From contig JACAAK010000003.1 in NCBI GenBank assembly GCA_025093985.1, positions 4,340,001 to 4,404,000 of the forward strand: DNA of 64,000 nt, in the 5' to 3' direction. The DNA is from Calvatia gigantea (lineage: Eukaryota; Basidiomycota; Agaricomycetes; Agaricales; Lycoperdaceae). The number at the start of each line of letters is the position of its first letter. The stretch's first letter is position 1. A program made the translations under genes and the position numbers. The notes beneath the pieces are model-generated. The model did no database searches. It was not told where the DNA came from and saw only the letters and a program-made list of their open reading frames with translations. Of the stretch, positions 34,264 to 46,428 are shown one piece after another.

Positions 34264-36847
34264 AATCTGAAACGTGCGTGCGCGGGTCACATCGGCAACG
34301 TAGGCCTTCGATGCTGCCGAAACTCATGAAAGGGTTGTTACGGGACTGGATTGATGGCCAACCTTGGTCGAGCTCGTGCATACCTGAGATATAGTAAAAA
34401 AACAACAGGATGAAAGGAGTCAGTTGCTTATGAACCTCCATAGCGGTAGATTTATATGTTTGGCCCATATCACTACATTCCAAAATTGTATGCGACTGGG
34501 ATATGCGAACACAGCGCCAGGCGCTGGGAGGGCGAGGCTTTTTACAGCACTTCTCTTGTCCCCGCCGCGGTCGGTGGCGGAGTCCCCAGGCGCTACCAGG
34601 AGGCGGGGCAGTGAATATGCTTACCAATGCAAGTTCTCTCCCACATATCCCACCATCGCTCTATTGTCTGTTTTCTGTCGGGATTAAGCACTCTAGTGTG
34701 TGGTTTAATTGTCGTCTGCCTGAGTATTGAACGCTTTGAGGAAAGATCTAGCGGACAATGTTGTTATAAGAACAAACACTCACTTGACCAACAAGTCCAC
34801 TGTTTAATACCCAGTCCTGTTCCATCTGCTAAAAATAAATAAGAAATTATACTGAACAGCCCTGGCAAGTTGCTGTTTTAGTTCATCAGTTATGTGATTG
34901 GTTTGGCCAGAAGCACATCGCACATCATCTCAAAGATCAATCCGCTCACCCTACGTTTGTGGCCTATGGTTAGCAGTGCAGCGGGACAATTTGCCTTGAG
35001 AATATCTGAAGCACAACAAAAACCCCCATCTTTGGAGATGAAGGCGGGTGCTACCAACCCCAATTTTAAGGACCTGTAGGTCACGCATGTTTCTGAGGTG
35101 CATTCAGCCCGACTATGGGCATGTCTCAGGAACTGGTGGCTGTTGCCTCAGACACTGCCGATTTGTTGATGGTCTAGTGCAGGGTTGAGAATGAAGGCAA
35201 CCCCCATTCTAAATGCACTCGTGAATCAGCGTGCCCTTTGTTTCTCACTCAGGATGTTGTATTGACGAGGTTGGGATGGTAATAATGTACTTTCTTTGCT
35301 CCATATATTCTACAGTTGCGGACAAGCAAAATCAACAAATTTAATATCTCACGATCGGCTCGATAAAATTGCACGAAATCTTGGCTATAGAGTTGGATTC
35401 ATGGAATACGTCGAAATACACAACTTTCGGATTTTTCTCATGAGTTTTGGGTCACTGCCAAAATTTTTCACAAATTTTTCGCAACATATATGGTCGAAAC
35501 CCAAGGATACCATCGGCTGCTCGGTGTTCGGATGGGTCCCCCCGAGGTCCCCCCCTTTCGGGTGGTCACATCAGTTACAACCTCCGGCCAGATTTTTCGA
35601 AGTCAGAGGGACGGTGGGTGTTGCCACCGGCTGACAGCGTGATCCCATCATTTTTATTCAAGTTTCGACATGTATCAAGTGGCGGTGCTTGGCCAATCAG
35701 CCCCATCCCCAGTGGCCTATGGCTTGATTTGCACAAGGAATGAGGCCAATGCTGAAGCAAGCATAGGCGAGCACACCATTATCATATAAACCCTCCTATA
35801 CTGCGCTTTGCCCTTTTTTCTGGTCGAATAGTTCCGGTGGTGATATAAAATGGTTTAATAATGATTATCAATGTTCAATTAATAACGTGACATTGGCTCG
35901 TTAAAATTGTTTGAAAACCTGGGGTTGTTCGTGCTTTAGCAAAAGGAATTGATTGCACATATTTTCATAAATTTCTATAGAAATTTCGGTCCTCTGCCAA
36001 TTTTTTGGTCTATTTCCTTATTTAGCATTTTGCAGAGGAACGGCTCGATAGAATATTATGATTTTGAGTTTTCCTGACAGCCTTCGATGAGAAGAATTGT
36101 TTCCAGGGTTATTTTTTAAAAAACTATAACTTCGGAAAAATTGGTTGATTTTGCCTGTCCGCGACTGTACTCCTGAATGATGAGGCCCCGAACAGCCCCG
36201 TGGGAGCAGACCAAAAGGGCCACAACTAGAGCCGGACCCAAGCCTGAGTACGGAAGCTGTTTCGCATATGAGCACTGTAGCCTAAATTGAATGCTGGATG
36301 CTGGTGGACGGACATACAGCTACAGATTCGTAGGTTGTGGTCGGCTCTAATCAGGAGGCGTTATGATTATGATGTCCAGATCTGCTTCGGATGGCATGAA
36401 GGAATCTAAGCGCTTAAGAGTTTCCCCTTTCTCCGGGGGTGGCTCCAGAGTCTGCCAAACTATCTATATTTTCTTGTGTTGTCTCCGTGGAACTTTCGAC
36501 TTTCAGGCACCCAAGTCCGGCGACCAAAGCAAGCCGAGAGTGTTGTTTCCTAGTCAGCGTGCTATGTGAACAGTCTACTAACCCAGATTACTATACTCAA
36601 CGATCCGCAATGCTCGGGTCTATACTAAGAACGACTATAGGCCACCTTGCTTCATAGTTCAGATACCCAGGCATGCATAGCCTAGCTTTAGGAGTTCCTG
36701 TTGCCGTACGTCTAATATAAAGTCTAACAGCTTTCCATGGTGTACCCCCATCAGATACTCGACATTCCTCCGATTCCTGCTCGGTCTACTGCTTACGCCA
36801 TCGTAGCCCCATTCCCCGTTCCTCTAGATCCAAACCTAGTCTTTAAC
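34264..36847. other. long spacer between two divergent genes
   Basis: It contains the 5' regions, and possibly further 5' exons, of the gene at 33135-34263 (minus). From about 35280 to 36170 it is AT-rich with many short direct and inverted motifs (CAAATTTTTC, ATAAATTTCTATAGAAATTT). I see no coding sequence and no transposon ends that I can defend. Confidence 0.4.
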
Positions 36848-37845
36848 ATGCCATTCTTCGAAAGAGCAAAAAATATTGTGATCAATGGAGGTCATATACA
36901 AGAGGGTAGCAACACCCACATTACCGACGGTCAAACTCACATTAGTATGCACTAGTACATACTTAAAGTGTGATTTACTGAGATATGACATAGACACCGC
37001 CAGTGGCGGTGTAAGTGTCCAAGGGCTTGTCTCACCAGGCGCGAATAATCAAATAGGTATGTGCTTAACTAGTTGTCCGTCGGTGAGAAAGAAACTCAGG
37101 GTCTAGTGAGCAGAAAGCATGCATGTAAATGCTGCAATGCCTGACCATAACAAACGAGGGAATCGACCATCTCAAGTTAAACCCCCTCAGTTACCTATCT
37201 CCGTTACCTCTGACCCCAGCATGAAAGATAGCACAGCTAACCGTATGTGTTGTTTCAACCTGCTTTGTCCCAGACTCACGGGGGTGTGCAACGTAGGTTT
37301 AAATTATACAGGCGTGTCGGGGATACTTTCTCCAAGCGGGGATATGAATGGTAGTGTGTATTTGCTTCAGGTGCCTCGATTGAGATACTTATGGTTCTTG
37401 AATAGGATCTACACCGTCGGCCTACGATTATGCACCGCCTAACACTCGCAGACAGGAGCAAAGGCTCTTCGAAGTAGCACACGCGATTCTGCAGTTGCAA
37501 GGCCCATTGAACGCTGTACTACAGGCACTTCAAAGATTGGGCGATCAAATACAGATTCCTACGTCACCCCCTCCCGGAGTTTCAACAACTCCACGAACCG
37601 GACCCGCCTCAGCTAGTGCTATTTCATCTACCCTGATGGATCCGAGTCCCCCAACATTGTCCCCTGGTCCGCCAACTGGAGCCCCGATCCCACCCACACC
37701 TGGTTCTGGGGTATCCTCCTACACCACGTCTAGTATTAGTAAAGCACCCGAAATACCAACAGGTTCACCGGTTACTGCGGGGGAGAAATGGTGGTCATGG
37801 GTTAGGAAGCTTTTCAAAATGAAGCTGCAGGCCGAGAGCAAGTAG
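36848..37845 (+). CDS. INGG-motif protein carrying the neighbour's repeat motif near its N-terminus
   Basis: Unknown function. Five exons: 36848-36944, 36994-37056, 37114-37242, 37312-37350 and 37406-37845; all junctions keep frame and give 255 residues. It starts MPFFERAKNIVINGGHIQEG, an N-terminal motif I associate with many Agaricomycete proteins, including some NACHT proteins (recalled, not searched). Exons 2-3 encode VQGLVSPGANNQIESMHV, which aligns with the two C-terminal pseudo-repeats of the gene at 33135-34263. A helical segment follows (QEQRLFEVAHAILQLQGPLN, AVLQALQRLGDQIQI). Then comes a long proline/serine/threonine linker and the amphipathic, basic tail WWSWVRKLFKMKLQ. No signal peptide or transmembrane segment is seen. 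The tail could bind membranes, but that is inference. Confidence 0.6.
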
Positions 37846-39342
37846 ATACCGATTTTTGGCTGGGATTTGGCTGTTACTTATATGTTTGATGCCATTTTTA
37901 AGTTTCTTGGACCATCTACTTTAGTTGAGGTACTGTAAGGGAAGACTGGAATCGAGCTCCGCGAATTATCGATGACCTCAGATTTATGTATATGTTATAT
38001 GCCTAGGCTCATTTGTAGTTCTTATGGCACTTTGAAGAGCGAGGATATCCGAGTCCTGCCTAAGGAGTGACCTGCCCTCGATTTTCATTTACCCGTCAAT
38101 ACTTCTTGATCTCCAGCACCGAGAGTAAAGTGAGAGCAACTAGAGGGTAACCTTTGTTGGCCGAGCATCCCAAGTCCATGGTTGTTTGCCAAATGAACAA
38201 GTGGCTTAAACATAGAAGGACCACAAGGACCCCAGCATTACGCTGCCGGTGCCAGTAACGCCCCGCCCTGCACACTGCATATGTTACCTACATCGCGTGC
38301 ATGTCGGGTCTTTCTCACTGCCCATCTATCTGACGTTAAGTTCATGCGCATTATAGCGCATGCATATCGATTTCACCGGCTCCACAGGATCGTATTTCTC
38401 CATGAAGACATCTTTTGTTCGCTGGCCTCTCCTATCACCCCGGCTTCTTGTAGCTATTTTTGACCCAAGTATTAGCTGCACATTGTTGTTCCCTTGTATG
38501 CTGAATGGGTGGTAGTAAATGTGGTTGCGCTGATCTCCGTTTATGTCCTACCAGGTATTCCCATACACGATTTTGGGGTTACTACTGATATCAATCCCTT
38601 CTGTGGAGCCTCCGAGCACCCTTACATCTCGTCGTCAACACCGGGGTGATGCGGTGACGAGTGATGTGGCAAAGTGACATTGATGTCTCTCTGTTGGAAA
38701 ACTCGTTTTCTTCAATGTTTACTGTACGCATTGTGACCGGTAAGACATCGTCGACTCGTCGGGCGAAGTGTCAGGGCGCTCTTCCTTGTCGTTAAATCAT
38801 TCCCACACTTCAATGGGGTGGAGGTGCGGTGGGAGTGTAATACAGCTCTCACGTTCATTCTCTCTCCAACAAGCCAACTTATCGTCGCCCCGCTAACTAA
38901 CTTTGAAGTTTGAGATTTGGGGCCAGGGGACTCGAAACCCGTTCCAGCGTCAAACTACGGACTCTTTGTAGCACATTTACTGAAGCCACGCCTGGACATT
39001 CTGACATTCCGCCTCCCTAATCTCGTCCATTCTGCTGACCTTTTTTCCAACTTGTCTCGGTCCAAAATGTACTCTGTTATCGCCAAAGCAGGTGCCTACT
39101 CACCCCGCCTGCCGTTCGACCGTCTCCCAAACACCAATTTGTGGCTTGTCTCTCTTCCCAACCATAGGGCGGAGTGCATCGGCATGCAAAACCCCCGTCA
39201 GCCTGCTGATAATTGAGCTGCCACTCTCGTCGGACGGGCCTCCGCTTTCGCTCAGGTCTACCACTTATACAGGATTTCAGCCAACATGATAGACATCTCT
39301 AATTGCAGAGTGCGGTTTTACGTTTCGCCACTACTCAATCGA
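37846..39342. other. intergenic stretch
   Basis: No gene supported. The short frames show no motif or splice-supported partner. The decayed siroheme-gene copy begins at its right edge. Confidence 0.35.
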
Positions 39343-40360
39343 TTCGGGGTCCCCAAAGGGGTGAACGAACGTCACTCAAGGTAATAGTAATAGCCAAGAT
39401 TGTCGCCTGGCAAGTCGATTCGCCGCGATATCCCGTCCAAATCATCAAAAGCTGTCGGGACTGTTGCGTCCAAAATCGGGAAATTCCTCCAGTTGGCAAC
39501 GAACCGAGGCATTGGTCGTCCCAAAACCGTTCAAGTGCGAATGGCACGGAAGTTCCCTGGAAATGCCGATGATGCTTGACAAGAGACGATGGAAGCTGCC
39601 GTAGAAGCAGCCAGAAAGGGTCTGACCGTCGTCCAAGTGCGTGATTCAAAAACACCTTTTCACAAAAATCTGACCCTGGCTATGCACTTATTGAAAGTTA
39701 CAGTTAAAACAAACCTCAAGGTGATACAGTGGTTTATGGCCGTACAGGCGAAGAAGTCCTCTACTTCTGCGAGCGCAGCTTCGAACCCCTCGTCATCCCC
39801 GACGTGAGCTCCCGCCTTCGCAGCTCCCACTTTCGCGGGCATCCCAGCCACTCAACACAACGTTGCAGAATCCTGCGTGGTCTGCATAGGTATTGGTCGA
39901 AAGAGAAAACAAGTCCAATCACCGGGATACGAACGAAGTCATACCTTGTGGTTCTTATGGGCGTTGCGCGACCGCCCCGAGTTCTCCAAACACTTACAGA
40001 AGATGAGAATATGAAGGGGAGGGTGAAGCAGAAAGGGAGGAACCCGAGGAGGCGGGAAGGTGCTGCGTATCCGAGGAACAAGCCGATTACTATTACTGAA
40101 CGGGCTTCGATACCTGATCAGGGGGCTGGCCGTCGACGCTTGAACACGTCGTAGAGGCTTTAGACAGCTGTAGAGAGCAGAGACCGCCTGGGATGATGGT
40201 TGTCGGTTGTCGGGTTTGTCTTTATGGGGTAGGGGAGATATGGAGGTTCTGAGATGATGGACGGGTGCAGAGGGATGCAGACAGAGTAAGGAGATGGTTG
40301 GATGGTCAGAGATGGAGAGCTCAAGAGGGATTAGACAGTACATAGGATGATTTCCAGTAA
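39343..40360 (+). pseudogene. decayed partial copy of the siroheme synthase gene
   Basis: Collinear with about 31285-32750 of the intact gene. Shared stretches include CCAAGATTGTCGCCTGGCAAG, the segment encoding VVQVR before the splice site, and GGGAAGGTGCTGCGTATCCGAGGAAC-type sequence (outline only). A large internal piece is missing (from the LRQLA region straight to PKTVQVRMARKFPG). Several single-base gains and losses and an in-frame TGA in GNADDA*QE destroy the frame. The intron sequence is still present (gtgcgtgattc to agttacag), so the copy arose at DNA level rather than through reverse transcription. The copy is in the same orientation, 7-8 kb downstream of the source. Confidence 0.8.
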
Positions 40361-40471
40361 CTAAAGGCGATTTTTCTGTTTGAAACGTGACGAATAGATT
40401 ATACATTACTAACATGAGTATTAGAAGGTATCTAACATGAATATCCCGATAGACATCAGCGCCCCCGCATT

Positions 40472-41148
40472 CTATTGCTGTCGCAACCACTCATCGTGAT
40501 CTTTCTGATTCCTGCCCACTTCTGCATAAACCGCCTCCCAATCCTTACACTCATACACCCCATGCAAATCAATCGGATTTTTATTTGATGCAAACTGGAA
40601 CGACTCCAACTCCAAATCCCCACGACACATAACCATCTGCCTCAGATAATTCAAACAATGTCTGGCAAGTTCCGTGGGTTTATCCGTATCCCGTGGATCG
40701 CGCACAGTCTCATCACGAATGATGTCGAGACATCGAAGCTGATGGAACATCGAAATTGAATAGGGTTGACGATATGGGCCGAGGTGAACCACCCCGTCCT
40801 TGGGAACGATCGCCGCCCATTCTGCCGCTCCACTTGGAGTGTCGAGTTGGAAACGTTTGGGATTGTCAAATGCCATGAGTACGTTTCCTCGTTCGATTCG
40901 CCAGGACTCTGGGTAGTCGTAGCCGAGGTAACCTTAGAGACAGTACTTTAGAATATTGGGGGAAATTAAGAATAGGAATGACATGGCTAAAACGTACTAT
41001 ATTCCGATGATTGCTTGATATGTTGAAGACGGGATTTAATCCACACGTTTCCACCAATCTTCACCAGAAGGCTTGTGCCGAATAGAATTAGGATGACAAG
41101 GGTTAGAAGATGTTGTGATTTGCTCTCTTGCTGCGACGACCACACCAT
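40472..41148 (-). CDS. UstYa-like (DUF3328) protein 1
   Basis: Family of type II membrane-anchored fungal proteins; UstYa itself acts in oxidative cyclisation of ribosomally made peptides, and many relatives have no known substrate. Exons 40998-41148 and 40472-40932 give 203 residues. One N-terminal helix (LLTLVILILFGTSLLVKIGG) precedes YLGYDYPESWRIERGNVL. The family has two HxxHC motifs. The first here is HQLRC (SISMFHQLRCLDII), with arginine where histidine is usual; the second is HCLNYLRQMVMC preceded by R, so it reads ARHC instead of the common xHC. YECKDWEAVYAEV follows. If the histidines bind copper, this copy may be altered or inactive. A relative lies at 49132-49837. Confidence 0.78.
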
Positions 41149-42431
41149 GGATCCAGAATTAGAAGACACGGAAGGGGTACAAAGGAGAGGATGTAACAAG
41201 AATTACACATGCGTCTTTTATGTCAGGTTAAAAGTTGTGCGGCAACAGAACATGAGTTTGGCATGACTCACAACTAAGGCGCTGGCTGGGGGCTCTGCCT
41301 CAACTTCGTCACAAATGCGCATCAAACTGCCCAGTTTCTATTTTCGGTGATGGACCGCAGTCGTTCATCCATCAATCCATCAAAACAAAGGCTGAACGTG
41401 GAGCGTTGAACGTTGATGGATAACTAACTGACATGACATACTGGCCTAGACGGCTGTACTAGCAATTGCGAAGTTCTCCATGCCAATCAACCACGACAAC
41501 CCGCCCAGCACTAGACGACTAATGTTATACGTCACCTCTTTTTCCCTCCCCCCACCACCTTCCGAGTTGTGCTGTTGACGTGACTGGGTGCCAACATAGG
41601 TTTCCTGTGCCGTCACCTCCACCCCTCACATCGGCCCTGATCTCCCCGAGTCGCTTCTCGAGAAGTAACCCTGCCCCCGCACAGGGAAAAGGAATGATGT
41701 TGTCCTCGTTTGAACGCACGTGTGATATGAGATCTAATGCGTGAGACTCTTTTCATTTCTTGGTGGACACCGTGGTATTTGTTTAGATTTTCTCTCTGTC
41801 GGAGGGCACATTTACTTTTCGATGTTTGAGGTAAGTAATGATGACCAAGTCCGAGATCCTATGATGGATATTTGAGACGTTGACTTGCGACTCGCACCCA
41901 TCGGATGGCTAATAATTAGTTGACGATTTTCGCTCTGGCCCTTTGTTTTGACCGACTCTGGCTTGCACTGAATAATTCGTCAACGCCTTAGGCTTCTAAA
42001 AATCTCGGAACCCCAGGTTGCCCTGCTTTCGGCCCTTCTACAGAAAGGGGCTCAGAGTCACCCTGAATAGCTTAGTGCCTCGTGTTAGCATCATTCTTGT
42101 TGTCAAATGTGCTTCCGTCACTTTGCTGTTACCTATGCTAACCGATGCTCCGACCAACCCTAGACCAACCTAGTACCCCGTGGTTTCTTTTGGGGTGCTG
42201 TGCTTATAAGCGTACCGTGAGGGACACCGCCGCGACTGCACGTATATACAGGACACGGCGGGCCTCGTGAAGTTGATCCTCCTGTTGCGGTCCTCATCCA
42301 GGCAAAACCGACGTTTTTTCTTCTGTGTCTATACTTTTCGAGCCAGTTTGTGGAGTTCGATTTTCAGGAGTGCAAAGGTGAGTACTACCCGGCGCCATTC
42401 GAACTTGTTGTATTCATCGCCACATAGATCA
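41149..42431. other. intergenic stretch
   Basis: Divergent promoter region between the UstYa-like gene (minus) and the G-domain gene (plus). No gene supported. An imperfect tandem ATCCATCAATCCATCA lies at about 41369-41386. Confidence 0.35.
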
Positions 42432-43233
42432 ATGGGGTGCTTCTTCAGCAAACGCCAGCCCACGAATGATCCGCAATCCCCCTTAGCTTCGCGAACCCCC
42501 CCAAACACAGATTCAAGACGTACACAATATATAGCGTATGTCGTTCTCGTTATAAATGTGGATATCCTCACCAATGGCGGCGTCTTAGAGTCGTAGGTCG
42601 CACAGGTTCGGGAATAACCCAGGTGAGTCGATATGATTCTTGAACTGCTGGGCGCCAATAGTTGACAAAACGCAGTTTATCTGCGATGTAACTCGCACAT
42701 CTTGCGGTAGTAATTCGGGTTTAGAGCCACAGACGCGGGAGATATCAGCGACCGAATTCAGACACCCGCGGGGCTTCACTGTCGTCCTAATCGACACACC
42801 TGGATTCGACTATTCGGAGGGCAATGACGAATACACGAGGTTTGACCAGCTGTTGGAGTGGGTCCGGAAGTGGTGCGTGTCCATCCATCCATTCGCAATA
42901 TCCACTAACCCCAGTCTTTCCGCAAGTGATATTCCAAACGCCAAGCTTGACGGTGTCATTTACATGCACGAGATCTGGAGCACGGAAACCTACCATAGGA
43001 GCCCCCTGAATAAATGTGAATCCCTCGAGGCGCTCTGTGGTCCAGGCTGGCACAAGAAAGTGATGTTAGTCACTTCCCATTGGAATGAGAACATTGCAAA
43101 TGGTGGTGAGAGAGAAGAGCGTTTGAGGAATGGTTATTGGAGGGCCATGGTCAAAAAGGGTTCGAAAATGATACGATATGAATCGCCAGAAGACCATCCA
43201 CGCGCGTTGGAGATATTAGACAAGTTGATTTAA
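42432..43233 (+). CDS. G-domain (AIG1/HSR1-type) P-loop protein with altered Walker A
   Basis: Small putative GTPase-fold protein of a type common in Agaricomycetes. Exons 42432-42535, 42589-42622, 42676-42872 and 42915-43233 give 217 residues. It starts MGCFFSKRQPTNDPQSPL; Gly2 followed by Cys3 could be a lipid-anchor site. The P-loop spans the first two introns: IAVVGRTGSGITQFICDV. The G3 motif is intact (FTVVLIDTPGFDYSEGNDEY), followed by LDGVIYMHEIWS and KVMLVTSHWNE in the position of G4. The Walker A lysine of GxTGSGK(T/S) is isoleucine (GGA ATA ACC, one base from AAA). Nucleotide binding is therefore doubtful unless this is a sequencing error. It ends LDKLI, without a long C-terminal extension. 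Confidence 0.7.
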
Positions 43234-45036
43234 CACGGGGGTGATAGAGGATGAGGAATGGACGGATGTGCCTGCCTGGTACAATGGGCGGCGCTATGTT
43301 GGAAGCAAACCAAGATGATACACGAGGTGAACACATAGAAGGCACACTTGACGCGGGTACGTCAAACAACTACGGACTACTTCATTATAATTTGGGATGC
43401 AACTTCTATTTCATAATTCGTTTCGGAGCCCCCCTTTTTTTGAATAACTTAGAGACATATCATTTCGACCATTTCAATATTCTAATTTCCACCCCCGGCA
43501 CCAGGAACTTGTTTACTATCCATTGCTAAAGTATTATTTAAAACAACGCTTGCAGTCACAGACTCACAGCTGAACTTCTAGTATCTTTCGCCTCGTATCT
43601 TTATCGTCTTGCTGCCATCATCCCTCCCGAATATACCCATTTTACTCTCTTTGTGCTGAGGATCAGCTGATGATGTGAGAGCGCATGGAACCCATCAGGC
43701 GACTTTGTGAAGGTCTCCTCGAAGGGATGGTTGGTGGAGAGGTCCAAAGCTGATATCCCCAAGTGGCGAAGGGCATGTGTGCGTGATTATCCACGTCAAG
43801 TTTTTCGATGAGCAGATGACAGTGTTGCCTTGAGAAGATTAACGGGAAACGCTGGTTCGGGTATTAAGTAAGGAAGGAACGTATGATGTGGGGAGGCAAA
43901 ACACATGAGTCGCTCGTCGTCCATCCATGGGGCCGAATATAGGCCAGGCATGCGAAAGACGCGATATCCGAGAAATCTTGGGGAAGAACACTCCAAGAGC
44001 ATAAAAGATGGGGGGAGATAAGAAGCAGAAACGGGTAACAGCCCCATTTCGCGTAATAGAAACTACTCTTAACATCAAAATATCACGTTCCGGGCTGATG
44101 CGAAAGTAGCGGTGGTGCGAGAGAATGAGGTATCAGGCGGTCAGGGTTCAGGACTTACGGTGATGGTATTTTCACGGTTTGGTGCTTCGCGGATATCTCA
44201 GGGCCCACAAATCGGTTTGAATTCCGAAGAACAGATGTATCGGACAAGGCGAGGGTGAGAGGAGATCATACCCTTATGGCCAGGTCGGACTCGGAGAAAG
44301 TCATGCAAAATCAAAATATCTCGAAAGATACGAAACGGAGGTGGGAAGAAGAAGACGCAATGAGCGCGGTTGGTATGTCTTCCTATTACAGCTGCGTTTC
44401 AGTTGAACAGCAGAGTGGGGTGTTTAGCAGGTGATCCAGCCCTCGGTGCAATCACGATTCTATTTTTACCATGAATGGTTTCCACCAACTTCCAAGATAT
44501 GGGCGCGACGGGATGTCTATCAATCCATCAATCCAACTGGATTAGACAGGAAAGCCCGGCTGACCTACGCTGCGTCCTCAACGCAAACCCCCCGGTAGCA
44601 CATGGGAACGGCAACAGGCCAGATCTAATTGCCTAGCCGAGTATAACCTGCCTCGTTGCTTCCTATCTTCTCTCCTTCTCGCAATTCTGCTGACGTTGTG
44701 AATTGCTGGTGTTTGTTTAATTCGGCTGTCTGCTGCTCCCGTTTATACTCGCAACTGGGGAGGCTGTCCCATCTTTGTTCAAGTCAACTACTTACCACGA
44801 CATCTTGCAAACGACGACCCGGACTCACATCCCCTCCCCTCCCTGCCGCCTTGTTCCGAGGAGCCTTCGTGCCTCACCTGGGCGCTGACACAGCTTTCCT
44901 GTGACGTTGCTGCGATCCTTTCTTGCCCTTTGCCCGCTTTTGTCCTCCTTCCCCGCTTTGCCGCCTGCCGGTTTGCGCAGTGATAGAACCTTGCTCTCTG
45001 AGCAAACGGAAAAACTGGGGTTGATTTGACCCAAGG
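43234..45036. other. intergenic stretch
   Basis: No gene supported in 1.8 kb. Short frames in both strands are without motifs. The last 300 bases are pyrimidine-rich on the plus strand (CTTCCTATCTTCTCTCCTTC at about 44659), as often before fungal transcription starts. Confidence 0.35.
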
Positions 45037-46428
45037 ATGGCGTCACCTGTATTTGAGCACGCGTATTATATCGGGAATTACATGGGTGGGATTTTGTATG
45101 GTATGTCGGGGGCATTGTCGTCGTCGCTGCCAGCCACGTTTCTGATTAATGATGCCTCTGGTATATTTATGGAATGCGTGCACCTACTCCTATGATGATG
45201 ATCATGCCTCTCCGCTATCGATCTACCCGCGAAACTGGTGATGGACGTGTTATTTAGGGGTGGAAGTGGTGATGTATTTCGCAACAATGAATCACCTATC
45301 CAAGAAAACAGGCCTTAAACGTTCAACAAAACGATTCTTCGCACTATACAGTACTGCCCTCCTTCTCTTGTTGACAATCAATATTTCATCAAATGCTGTC
45401 TGGGGAGAAATAATGTGGATAAACGGGAGAAATCACCCAGGGGGAGTGCCCGGGTGGTTCGCAGAGGAAGTGTCAGTGTGGTATCAGACGTTGAGTTCTA
45501 CTTCAGTTGTTGCGATGATATTCTTGGGAGATGCGCTGTTGGTGAGTGGATGCCGCCTATGTTTAAGATGATCAATCAAGGGGTATTGACTGACGGTGAC
45601 CTTGTCGATCATAGCTGTACCGATTGTTCGTGATTTGGAGTGCCCAGTGGTGGATTATGATTTTCCCTATACTTGCATACCTCGCCGGCTTTGGTATGTC
45701 GTCTCCTCGCTATCACCTGCCACACGTTGAGCCGACGCAAGTCCACATTATATTACAGCGCTAGCAATCATCGAACTTGTCGTCGCGGGCACACCAGGTG
45801 GCAACTTCTTCGGCGGGCACACAATCAACTTCGGTATACCCTACTATGCCATCACCATAAGTCTCAACATTATCGTTACCCTCCTCATCACCGTCCGTCT
45901 CCTGCGACTCTCAAAAGCAATCAGTAGAGTGTTAGGACGGGACAGCTCCTCTATGTACACGAGTGTCATTGCGATCTTGATCGAATCAGCGGCGCCGTAC
46001 AGTCTCGTGGGGATTATGTTCTTGATTCCATATGCTATGGGAAGCGGGACTGCGATTGGGTTTGGACAGGTTTGGGCGAAACTCACAGTATGTGCATCTC
46101 TCGCAACCCGCCTTGGGCACAGTGCTTACCCCATCCTCTAAATTTTTCGCAGTGTCTATGCCCGCAACTCATTGTCCTTAGGGTTGCCAGTGGAAAGGCA
46201 TGGCAAAAGTCGGCGATCAGCCAAGCGGAGAGCACTACTATGATGTTTGATCATGGCCAGGACACGAACACGGAACCTCACGCTCGTATGGGGACGAAAT
46301 TTACGGTTGGATCCGTGGATGACAATGTTAGCCCTCAGGAGAGTTCTGGGAGCACATTTGCCGGATCTTCTCCGCCAGAGGTGTGGAAGAAATGGAAAAA
46401 TAACAGCACCGTCAAGTTGAGTGCCTGA
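45037..46428 (+). CDS. 7-TM membrane protein of an Agaricomycete family
   Basis: Unknown function; the layout of seven helices and a polar tail resembles a receptor-like family common in these fungi. Exons 45037-45100, 45258-45541, 45615-45693, 45759-46087 and 46153-46428 give 343 residues. It starts MASPVFEHAYYIGNYMGGIL. Helices include FALYSTALLLLLTINISSNA, the segment VVAMIFLGDALLL, WSAQWWIMIFPILAYLAGFA, YYAITISLNIIVTLLITVRL and APYSLVGIMFLIPYAMGSGT. A short extracellular-type loop between has EIMWINGRNHPGGVPGWFAE. The ~75-residue tail is serine-rich. The first intron (157 bases) is longer than others here. It is a different family from the copies at 2316 and 6002. Confidence 0.72.

Noticed and set aside
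34082..34627. 181-codon minus-strand frame overlapping the 5' part of the HeLo-like-type gene
   Set aside because: It reads through inferred introns, and the alternative frames give recognisable helical-domain sequence instead.
34264..36847. LTR retrotransposon or other mobile element in the AT-rich spacer
   Set aside because: I found no long terminal repeats, target-site duplication, or reverse transcriptase or integrase frames.
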